From contig NZ_JBBJCN010000001.1 of the NCBI RefSeq assembly GCF_037622515.1, forward strand, positions 496,001 to 560,000: a DNA stretch of 64,000 nt, given 5' to 3'. Under the pieces are notes generated by a model. It was not told the DNA's origin. It ran no database searches and was given only the letters and a program-made list of their open reading frames with translations. The first letter of the stretch is position 1. Every line of letters starts with the position of its first letter. The translations under genes and the position numbers were made by a program. This document shows, piece by piece, positions 1-7,151 of the stretch. This DNA is from Paradesertivirga superstes. GTDB taxonomy: Bacteria > Bacteroidota > Bacteroidia > Sphingobacteriales > Sphingobacteriaceae.

Positions 1-177
1 TACAGCATAAGCCGTGTTTAAACTTGCATTTCCTCTGAGTGACAGATTACCGCTGGCATGAAGCTCCCCCTGCTGGCTGAGCATTGGAGTGTTTGGCACA
101 TTGGGCATATATAAAGAGGTGCAGCTGCTGGATAAAATAGAAAAAATAATGGCTATACTTAAAACGTGTTTATTCAT
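1..177 (-). CDS. Lipoprotein, N-terminal part (runs off window start)
   Basis: The minus strand opens with ATG at 177 and stays open to base 1 (59 codons visible). The protein begins with a hydrophobic signal and a lipobox ending in Cys19 (LSSSC), so it should be a lipidated envelope protein. After the cysteine comes a Pro/Asn-rich stretch (YMPNVPNTPML) and the beginning of alternating hydrophobic/polar residues, as in lipoproteins that continue as small beta-barrels. I do not recognise the family with certainty. It is divergent from the M48 protease gene, with about 210 bp between them that show no clear promoter. The C-terminus lies outside the window. Confidence 0.75.
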   Translation of the reverse strand, partial: MNKHVLSIAIIFSILSSSCTSLYMPNVPNTPMLSQQGELHASGNLSLRGNASLNTAYAV

Positions 178-389
178 AATTCTTGCCTGCTCTAAAACTA
201 CAGGTTAATACATTTAATATGTGAAAGCGCAAAAAAACAACAACTGACTTGATAACAGGTTTAATTGCCATTTATTATTTATATGCTAAAGAAAAAAAAT
301 TTCCACCACAAAAAGAGATTTTGGCCTGAATATTGAACATATAATTAACTATAGATATATAGAAGAAAACAATCAGTTAAACTACTATT

Positions 390-1829
390 ATGAAAAGCTA
401 TTTTTTAATTCCGTTTATGATGGCAACTATGTTGCTGATGAACACCTGTGCAGTAAATCCGGTGACCGGAAAAAAGCAGGTGGTGTTAATGTCTGAAGCT
501 CAGGAAATAGCTATAGGTCAGGAAGCAGATCCCCAAATAATAGCGCAGTATGGCTTATATGAGGACAAAGCGTTACAAGATTTCATTAATCAGAAAGGTA
601 AAGCTATGGCGGCTATATCCCACAGGCCAAACTTAAATTACCAATTCCGGATCGTCGATTCTGAAGTTATTAATGCCTTTGCTGTACCCGGAGGATATGT
701 ATATTTTACAAGAGGTATAATGGCTCATTTTAACGACGAAGCTCAGTTTGCAGGAGTTTTAGGTCATGAAATAGGACACATTACTGCCCGCCATTCGGTT
801 GTACAGCAAAGAAATGCGATGCTGGGACAGGTGGGCCTAATTGCGGGCATGATTATTTCTCCTGAATTTGGCCAGTTTGCTCAACAAGCCTCGCAAGGCC
901 TTGGACTATTGTTTTTAAAATTCGGCCGTGATGATGAAAGACAATCGGATGAATTAGGAGTGGAATATTCCTCCAAAATCGGTTATGATGCTCATCATAT
1001 GGCAGACTTCTTCACAACGTTAGAAAGAAGTTCAGCAAGAAGCGGGGCTGAAGAATTACCTGATTTCCTGTCATCTCATCCAAATCCTGGCAGCCGGAAT
1101 ATCACTGTTAATAAATTAGCAACTGAATGGAACCAGAAACTGAGCCTTACTAATCCACAAGTTAATCGCAACACTTACCTTAAACGTATCGACGGCTTAA
1201 TTTATGGCGAAGACCCCAAACAAGGTTTTGTTGAGAATAATGCCTTTTATCATCCGGTATTAAAATTCCAGTTTCAAATTCCTACCGGGTGGAAGCATCA
1301 AAATTCGCCTCAAACCTTTCAAATGGCACCTTCAAATGGAAAAGCTATGATGATGCTGACCATGGCCCCGGGTAAATCATTGCAGGAAGCAGCAAGCGCT
1401 GTGGTGCAACAAAATAGTTTAACTGTTGTAGACTCAAGAGAAACCACTGTCAATGGATTAAGAGCTATAGCTATGGTTGCCGATCAAAAACAAGAGCAAG
1501 GCACTTTGAGAACGTTGTCTTACCTCATACAACATGGCGAGAACATTTACCTGATGCTTGGAGTAACCAGCGCTGCAGATTTTAATAACTACGGCCAATA
1601 TTTCACAAACTCTATGCAAAGCTTTAAACCGTTAACGGATGCCGCAAAACTGAATAAAAAACCAGACAGGATACATATTAAAACGGTAAAACAAGCAAGC
1701 ACCTTAGATCAGGCATTACGTAGCTTTAATATGCCGTCGGCAAAATTAGAAGAACTTGCTATTTTGAATGGGATGAAATTAACAGACAGATTAACAGCAG
1801 GAACTCTGATAAAGGTTGTTGAACAATAA
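390..1829 (+). CDS. M48 family metalloprotease lipoprotein with LysM-like C-terminus
   Basis: Zinc metalloprotease of the M48 family (BepA/LoiP type), probably acting in periplasmic or outer-membrane protein quality control. The signal peptide ends in a lipobox (LMNTC, Cys20). The zinc site is HEIGH at residues 126-130, and the third ligand is probably Glu183 in ERQSD. The rest is a C-terminal region of about 200 residues ending in a LysM-like module (residues ~430-479, starting IKTVKQASTLDQAL), which suggests peptidoglycan contact. At 479 aa it matches the longer Bacteroidota members. It is followed by a strong bidirectional terminator shared with cynS. Confidence 0.93.
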   Translation: MKSYFLIPFMMATMLLMNTCAVNPVTGKKQVVLMSEAQEIAIGQEADPQIIAQYGLYEDKALQDFINQKGKAMAAISHRPNLNYQFRIVDSEVINAFAVPGGYVYFTRGIMAHFNDEAQFAGVLGHEIGHITARHSVVQQRNAMLGQVGLIAGMIISPEFGQFAQQASQGLGLLFLKFGRDDERQSDELGVEYSSKIGYDAHHMADFFTTLERSSARSGAEELPDFLSSHPNPGSRNITVNKLATEWNQKLSLTNPQVNRNTYLKRIDGLIYGEDPKQGFVENNAFYHPVLKFQFQIPTGWKHQNSPQTFQMAPSNGKAMMMLTMAPGKSLQEAASAVVQQNSLTVVDSRETTVNGLRAIAMVADQKQEQGTLRTLSYLIQHGENIYLMLGVTSAADFNNYGQYFTNSMQSFKPLTDAAKLNKKPDRIHIKTVKQASTLDQALRSFNMPSAKLEELAILNGMKLTDRLTAGTLIKVVEQ

Positions 1830-1846
1830 ATTATATTTGTACATTG

Positions 1847-1896
1847 AAAGACGATCATAGAGCGTAAACTCCTTTCAACTCTATGATCGTCTTTTT
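1847..1896. terminator. Bidirectional intrinsic terminator
   Basis: A perfect 16-bp inverted repeat (1847-1862 with 1879-1894) with AAA on the left and TTT on the right ends both the M48 protease gene (+) and the convergent cyanase gene (-). Confidence 0.9.
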
Positions 1897-1914
1897 ATAT
1901 AAATCGTATTTAAC

Positions 1915-2358
1915 TTACCACTTTTTATAAGGCAAAAACTTACCATCCATAGTAATTTTCACCCTGTCGCCATTAGGATTTTCTAATTTTTCAATATTCA
2001 TTGTAAAATCAATTGCACTCATTATCCCATCACCCATTTTTTCATGAATTACCGCCTTCATGGATTCTCCATAGATAAGAACAATTTCATACAGCCTGTA
2101 AATTAAAGGATCCGTAGGGGGCATAACACTTTCGCTGCCTTTTGAAGGAAATTTTTGCAAGGCAAGTTCAGCCTCCTGAGGTAATCCTAAGAGTTGTACA
2201 ACAGATTTCGCTTCAGCGGTATCCATTGAATTCTGGCCGAATAAGGCAGAAGCCGTCCACACCACATTTCGATTAATTTGGTCTGCTAATTGCTGAAATG
2301 TGATTGATTTACTTTGCATGGCCTCAATAATCAAGGCTGTCGATTGCTCTTTAGTCAT
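1915..2358 (-). CDS. cynS: Cyanate hydratase (cyanase)
   Basis: Cyanase (EC 4.2.1.104) converts cyanate and bicarbonate to CO2 and carbamate, the latter decaying to ammonia and CO2; cytosolic decamer. Length 147 aa is normal for the family. The N-terminal helical part (residues 1-75) is followed by the diagnostic segment PPTDPLIYRLYEIV, and the catalytic Arg88, Glu91 and Ser114 are all present (E. coli Arg96, Glu99, Ser122). No carbonic anhydrase or cyanate transporter gene is adjacent, unlike the E. coli cyn operon, so it stands alone here, probably for detoxification or nitrogen scavenging. Confidence 0.97.
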   Translation of the reverse strand: MTKEQSTALIIEAMQSKSITFQQLADQINRNVVWTASALFGQNSMDTAEAKSVVQLLGLPQEAELALQKFPSKGSESVMPPTDPLIYRLYEIVLIYGESMKAVIHEKMGDGIMSAIDFTMNIEKLENPNGDRVKITMDGKFLPYKKW

Positions 2359-2541
2359 AATTCTGAATAAATAATTAAAAAATTAGTAACAAATCAAATA
2401 AAAACAACTAAAAATATCAATAAATAAGCTATTTATCAACGACAAATGAAATTATAATTTTTACTTAAAAGGTTATAACTTTGAGTAAGGAAACAGAGGC
2501 AATTCTTTGAGTATTCAACACAAGCAAAAAACCGATGATGA

Positions 2542-3153
2542 ATGAAAGATTATAAGTACTATATCGATTCAGGCTTATTGGATTTATATGTAATGGGGCA
2601 GACAACACCCGAAGAGAGCCAGGCAATTGAGCAAATTGCGGTATCCGATCCAGATTTCCGGAAAGAGATCTCAACTATAGAACGTTCCCTCGAAAATTAT
2701 GCAAAAATTCATGAGGTAGAACCGAATCCGCTTATCAGGCCGTTTTTGATGGCAACTATTGATTTTTCCGACAGGATGCAAAGTGGTGAAATGCTCTCTT
2801 TCCCACCTGTATTGAACGAAAGTTCAAAAATCGATGATTTTTCGGAATGGTTGAATCGCGAAGACATGATATTGCCTGAACAATTTGACGATGTTTATGC
2901 AAAAATTCTGAGCTATAGCCCGCAAATAATAACCGCCATCGTATGGATTAAAGAAATGGCTCCTCAGGAGGTGCACGATCATGAGTTTGAAAAATTTCTT
3001 ATAGTTGAAGGAACGTGCGACATTACTATTGAAAATTCGGTATATCAGTTAGTTCCAGGCGACTATCTGTCAATTCCTCTTTACAAATCTCATTTTGTAA
3101 CTGTAACTTCAGAAATTCCCTGTAAAGTAATTTTACAAAGAGTAGCAGCATAA
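2542..3153 (+). CDS. Cupin protein with anti-sigma-like N-terminal region
   Basis: 203 aa. Residues ~10-50 read like the start of a RskA/ChrR-type anti-sigma factor (DLYVMGQTTPEESQAIEQIA...DFRKEI), and residues ~135-200 form a small cupin barrel with HDHEFEKFLIVEG and the later PGDYLSIP turn. In ChrR-type proteins such a layout couples a cupin sensor to release of an ECF sigma factor. Here no sigma gene is adjacent: the 180 bp upstream hold no intact ORF. The ATG lies in the string ATGATGAATGA, which looks like a former translational overlap with an upstream gene. The anti-sigma role is inferred; a plain cupin protein is the safe name. Confidence 0.8.
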   Translation: MKDYKYYIDSGLLDLYVMGQTTPEESQAIEQIAVSDPDFRKEISTIERSLENYAKIHEVEPNPLIRPFLMATIDFSDRMQSGEMLSFPPVLNESSKIDDFSEWLNREDMILPEQFDDVYAKILSYSPQIITAIVWIKEMAPQEVHDHEFEKFLIVEGTCDITIENSVYQLVPGDYLSIPLYKSHFVTVTSEIPCKVILQRVAA

Positions 3154-3239
3154 CCTTTAATAGATTGACCTCGCTTAATTAAATTTCCGCTCTAAAATAA
3201 CAGCCTTTCTGATATATTTGCTCCCTTAATATATCGAAC

Positions 3240-3536
3240 ATGCTTACACACCATGTATTATTCTGGCTTAAAGCCGATACATCCGAAGAAACAAAACAAG
3301 CTTTCAGGGCAGGTCTAGATTCTCTGCAAAACATTGAATCAATCAGATCAATTTATATTGGTACCCCTGCTCCCATAGAAAGACCGGTAGTTGACACAAC
3401 ATATTCTTTTTCTTTATTGATCGTTTTTGATGATCTGGCTGGTCATGACATTTATCAGGTTCATCCATTGCACAAAACATTTCTGGATAATTTCAGATCA
3501 TTATTTGAAAAAGTGGTCATTTATGACGCAAGGTAG
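3240..3536 (+). CDS. Dabb family (stress-responsive A/B barrel) protein
   Basis: 98 aa, single domain. The start MLTHHVLFWLK, the central Tyr/Phe-rich strand (TYSFSLLIVFDD) and the motif YQVHPLHKTFLD are typical of the Dabb domain, a dimeric ferredoxin-like alpha/beta barrel of unknown general function found in stress-induced proteins. It is monocistronic and its 3' end faces the broken response regulator on the other strand. Confidence 0.9.
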   Translation: MLTHHVLFWLKADTSEETKQAFRAGLDSLQNIESIRSIYIGTPAPIERPVVDTTYSFSLLIVFDDLAGHDIYQVHPLHKTFLDNFRSLFEKVVIYDAR

Positions 3537-3561
3537 ATTTATCTGAAATTTGAAAAAATTT

Positions 3562-3937
3562 TCATAAATCACTTTCATAAAAATCCTTAATCGTATTCAG
3601 GATTTTATCACTGCCAAAGGGTTTAATTATAAACCTTTAATATTTTTATATTGATGAGATTTTTCCTGGTCAAGAGAACTGATTGAAGAACTTACAATGT
3701 AAATAGTAATAGGTTTCGGTAAAATTAATGCACTATACTCATCCAGAAATTGCCAGCCATCAATAAAAGGCATTTCTATATCCAGGAAAATCAAGTCGGG
3801 TAAATTCTGAGATTTAGTCTGGTTTTGTGCAAAAAAATCCCGTCATAAAATTGTAGCAATTTACCGGGGATTCCTGATTTCTCTAAAATCCTTCGGGTTA
3901 AAATTGTATTTGTTAAATGACATAGTTTATACACCAT
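3562..3937 (-). pseudogene. Broken single-domain response regulator (CheY-like)
   Basis: Read on the minus strand from ATG 3937, the first ~33 residues (MVYKLCHLTNTILTRRILEK...) are in one frame and end at a stop soon after. A different frame carries the receiver core PDLIFLDIEMPFIDGWQFL with the phospho-acceptor Asp, and a further frame carries the conserved Lys-Pro motif IKPFGSDKILNTIKDF before a TGA at 3562-3564. The first break sits at a run of seven A on the + strand (3831-3837); the second is near 3627-3630. Two breaks favour true decay, but a homopolymer error could explain the first. No kinase gene is nearby. Confidence 0.8.
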
Positions 3938-3949
3938 AATTATTTAACT

Positions 3950-4629
3950 ATGAAATGTCGAAGATTGTTATCCATTTTTCTCTTTTCAATTTCTGTTGCT
4001 TTTTTTGCTTGTAACAATGCTCCAAAAGGCGATAAGGTCAAAATCTCCGATGCGGAACATTCAGAATCTATAGAAGAAGGTCAATCCTATACAGTGGATA
4101 CTACTATTTCAAGAATCAGCTTTACAGGATATGGTGTAGGAAAAAATCATCCTGGCAATTTCCATTTAAGTTCCGGGCATATCACCATTTCAAAAAAACA
4201 AATATCAGGCGGTAAATTTTCAATTAATATTAAGTCCATTGAGCTTGAACAAGAAGACGACATGATTCAGAAAAAACTAAAACCCCACCTTTTAAGCGGC
4301 GATTTTTTTGACGCAGAAAAATTTGGAACAGCACAATTTGAAATAACAAAAGTAAAACCTTATAAAGCTGCGAAACTGGTGTTTCAATAACAGAGGGAGC
4401 CAATTTTAACATAAGCGGCAATTTAACTTTAAAAAATGTCGTTAAAAATATCACCTTCCCGGCCAGAATCGATCTGAATGAAAATGAATTAAGAGCTAAG
4501 GCTAATTTTGACATAGACCGCCGTCAATGGCAAATAAATTTCAGAAGTGATAAGAGTTTAGGTGATAAATTTATTTCTGAAACTGTAAATATCAATCTGG
4601 ATATTCTGGCCAAAAAACAAACTCATTAA
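3950..4629 (+). pseudogene. YceI-type lipoprotein, frameshifted
   Basis: From ATG 3950 the protein has a signal and lipobox (VAFFAC), then a YceI-like beta-barrel start (YTVDTTISRISFTGYGVG...). The frame ends at 4390 shortly after KVKPYKAA, but a frame offset by one base carries the missing half from 4372 (ETGVSITEGANF ... KNITFPARIDL ... RRQWQINFRSD ... LDILAKKQTH) to TAA at 4629. Together they make a full-length YceI-like lipoprotein of about 226 aa with one missing base around 4360-4371. YceI proteins are periplasmic lipocalin-like barrels that bind isoprenoid-type lipids. It is either a recent pseudogene or a sequencing error. Confidence 0.85.
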
Positions 4630-4743
4630 AATACAGAAAGTTATACAATTTTGAAAATAATTCATCTTTTTACTGCAACATCTTAGTATCAATTAAAGTA
4701 TAACAACCGTCCTTCCCAAAAGGACATTTTCATAGGTAGATGT

Positions 4744-4771
4744 AGGGTTGGATCTGATCCAACCCTTTTTT
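4744..4771 (+). terminator. Intrinsic terminator after the YceI-like gene
   Basis: Hairpin with a perfect 9-bp stem (GGGTTGGAT / ATCCAACCC) and a 3-nt loop, followed by six T. It lies about 115 bp after the YceI stop. Confidence 0.88.
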
Positions 4772-5081
4772 ATTTCACAAGGACTGATGTCTTTTATTTT
4801 CGCGCTTTTAATGACGAAAATTCTATTGTTATTCACTTATTTATTGGAAAAAATCGCTTAATTTATCCCCTGGAAAGAACAGTTAACAGGTACAATAATA
4901 GCTGGCTTTCCGGCGGATCTATTTACCTATTTTCAGTAGTCTATTTTGGAAACATTCAAATCCATACCATCCTTTCTCCACTTGAGTTTAATATATGCGC
5001 CGAATTGCATTTTTTGACTGAACGAGGAGAGACATAACTGATTTAAACTTTAAAGAAATTTGCAATTACTAATTTTGCCCA
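4772..5081. other. Intergenic gap with a promoter-like -7 box before the aminotransferase
   Basis: About 310 bp without a recognisable gene on either strand. The only signal I can support is TAATTTTG at 5070-5077, a match to the Bacteroidota -7 box TAnnTTTG, just 4 bp before the ATG at 5082. No good -33 TTG is present, so the promoter call is weak and would imply a very short or absent leader. Confidence 0.4.
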
Positions 5082-6227
5082 ATGATTCATTTAAACTCTA
5101 AACTTCCAAATGTCGGCACTACAATATTTTCTGTGATGTCTAAATTGGCTGCGGACCACAATGCTATAAATCTGTCTCAGGGCTTCCCGGATTTTGAAGG
5201 ACCTGCTGAACTTAAAGAACTAACACACAAATACATGCTTGAGGGGAAAAACCAATATGCACCTATGGGTGGTGTTCCGGTTTTAAACGAAAGAATATCA
5301 GAAAAAGTAAACAACTTATATGGTGCTGTATATGATCCTGAAAAGGAGGTCACCATTACGGCTGGTGGCACACAGGCAATTTTCACAGCTTTAGCGTCAA
5401 CCATTAATGCCGGTGATGAAGTTGTTATTTTTGAGCCCGCGTATGATTCTTATGCTCCCTCGGTAAAGCTTTTGGGTGGCTTGGTTAAACCACTCGAACT
5501 TTCTCCTCCCGACTACAAAATTGACTGGAACATGGTGAAGAAGCTTATTACAAACCGCACGAAAATGATCATTCTTAATTCGCCTCAGAACCCAACAGCA
5601 ACGATACTAAAACAGGAAGACATTAACCATTTGATAACCATTACAAAAGGTACAGATATATTAATTCTGAGTGATGAAGTTTATGAGCATATGGTTTATG
5701 ACGGATATGAGCATTTAAGTATGGCGAAGTTTCCTGAGTTACGCGAAAGATGCTTCATCACTACATCATTTGGCAAGCTTTTCCATAATACAGGGTGGAA
5801 AATTGGCTATTGTCTGGCACCAGAATTTCTAATGAACGAATTTCGTAAAATTCATCAGTACCTGATTTTCAGTGTTAACACCCCTATGCAATATGCAATA
5901 GCCGACATGCTGAGGCAAAATGATTATTACACCTCTTTAAATCAGTTTTTTGATGAGAAACGAAAGTTTTTCAGAGAATTATTACAACAAACACGTTTTC
6001 AACTATTACCTTGTGAGGGATCGTATTTTCAATGTGTAGGAATAAGAGGAATAACTAATGAAAATGATGTTGAATTTGCCAAGCGATTGACAAAAGAGTT
6101 TGGCGTAGCATCTATTCCAACTTCGGCGTTCTACTCAAAATCAACAGATTTTGGAGTAATAAGATTTTGCTTTGCTAAAAAGCAAGAAACTTTAGAAAAT
6201 GCCGTTGAGAGATTAACTAAAGTTTAA
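5082..6227 (+). CDS. Pyridoxal phosphate aminotransferase, methionine/glutamine (kynurenine) type
   Basis: Class I/II aminotransferase of the YbdL / kynurenine aminotransferase group, 381 aa. Visible landmarks: INLSQGFPDFEGP near the N-terminus, SPQNPTA with Asn170, Asp198 and Tyr201 in LILSDEVYEHMVYD, the PLP-binding Lys232 in SFGKLFHNTGWK, and the substrate-carboxylate Arg in VIRFCF near the C-terminus. Enzymes of this group use methionine or glutamine as amino donor to keto acids. The gene for a YafV-type omega-amidase follows after 26 bp, which supports a glutamine transaminase role, because omega-amidase removes the alpha-ketoglutaramate formed. Specificity is inferred. Confidence 0.92.
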   Translation: MIHLNSKLPNVGTTIFSVMSKLAADHNAINLSQGFPDFEGPAELKELTHKYMLEGKNQYAPMGGVPVLNERISEKVNNLYGAVYDPEKEVTITAGGTQAIFTALASTINAGDEVVIFEPAYDSYAPSVKLLGGLVKPLELSPPDYKIDWNMVKKLITNRTKMIILNSPQNPTATILKQEDINHLITITKGTDILILSDEVYEHMVYDGYEHLSMAKFPELRERCFITTSFGKLFHNTGWKIGYCLAPEFLMNEFRKIHQYLIFSVNTPMQYAIADMLRQNDYYTSLNQFFDEKRKFFRELLQQTRFQLLPCEGSYFQCVGIRGITNENDVEFAKRLTKEFGVASIPTSAFYSKSTDFGVIRFCFAKKQETLENAVERLTKV

Positions 6228-6253
6228 TTTATATTCATTAAGACAACTAATTA

Positions 6254-7033
6254 ATGAGCGCATTAAAAATTACCACATTTCAGGCATATCTTTTTTGGGA
6301 AAATATTGAAAAAAATCTCAAAAACCTTGCCTTACGCCTATCCGGTATCCGAGAAAAAACCGACTTGATTGTACTTCCTGAAATGTTTAACACAGGATTT
6401 TCTATGAATACCGTAGAGTTGGCCGAGGAAATGAATGGTCTTACTATGCAATGGATGCTTCAGCAGGCAAAACGCTTTGAAAGCGTAGTTACCGGAAGCC
6501 TTATTATCAAAGAAAAAAACAAATATTACAACCGCTTAATTTGGATGCGCCCTGACGGCACCTTCGAAAAATACGACAAAAGGCATCTTTTCGGGATTGG
6601 TAAAGAGGACGATTTTTATACTGCAGGTAAAGATAAATTGATAGTTGAATTAAATGGCTGGAAGATTTGTCCAGTTATTTGCTATGACCTCCGTTTTCCC
6701 GTGTGGTTAAGAAATAAAGACCCGGAGTATGATTTATTACTGATCGTAGCAAACTGGCCGGAGCGGCGCTCGTTACACTGGCGGACGCTTATTCCCGCAC
6801 GTGCGGTCGAAAACCTTTCATTTGTTGTTGGAGTAAATCGGGTAGGTCACGATGGTAACGAAATTTATCATTCCGGAGACTCTATGTGCATTGACCCTAA
6901 TGGTAAAACAGTTTACTACAAACCGAACGATGAGGATCTTTATACATTTTCAATTTCAAAAGATGAAGTAGTAAAAGCCAGGCGGCTATTTCCGTTCTTA
7001 AAAGACGCGGATAACTTTAAGATTTTGGATTAG
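6254..7033 (+). CDS. Omega-amidase / nitrilase-family amidohydrolase (YafV-like)
   Basis: Carbon-nitrogen hydrolase of 259 aa with the full catalytic triad: Glu43 (LPEMFNTGF), Lys109 (YDKRHLFGIG) and Cys143 (VICYDLRFP). The segment KRHLFGIGKEDDFYTAG is characteristic of the YafV/Nit2 omega-amidase branch, which hydrolyses alpha-ketoglutaramate or alpha-ketosuccinamate to the dicarboxylic keto acid plus ammonia. It is probably cotranscribed with the aminotransferase 26 bp upstream; together they would make keto-acid amination by glutamine irreversible, for example in methionine salvage. Confidence 0.92.
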   Translation: MSALKITTFQAYLFWENIEKNLKNLALRLSGIREKTDLIVLPEMFNTGFSMNTVELAEEMNGLTMQWMLQQAKRFESVVTGSLIIKEKNKYYNRLIWMRPDGTFEKYDKRHLFGIGKEDDFYTAGKDKLIVELNGWKICPVICYDLRFPVWLRNKDPEYDLLLIVANWPERRSLHWRTLIPARAVENLSFVVGVNRVGHDGNEIYHSGDSMCIDPNGKTVYYKPNDEDLYTFSISKDEVVKARRLFPFLKDADNFKILD

Positions 7034-7151
7034 AAATTTAACCGAAAACCTGTTAGAGATAATTTTTATAGTTTCAATCTTTTCTAAGTTTGTCTTGTTA
7101 AGCTTATATTCAACCCATACCTGATAATTATCATAGCCGTTATTAAAGAAA

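Noticed and set aside
2400..2541. Remnant of an ECF sigma gene before the cupin gene
   Set aside because: A short frame before the start reads a few basic and aromatic residues only, and a stop precedes it; too little to support a pseudogene.
2465..2674. Minus-strand frame of 69 codons opposite the cupin gene
   Set aside because: It is antisense to a protein with clear family features and has no motif of its own.
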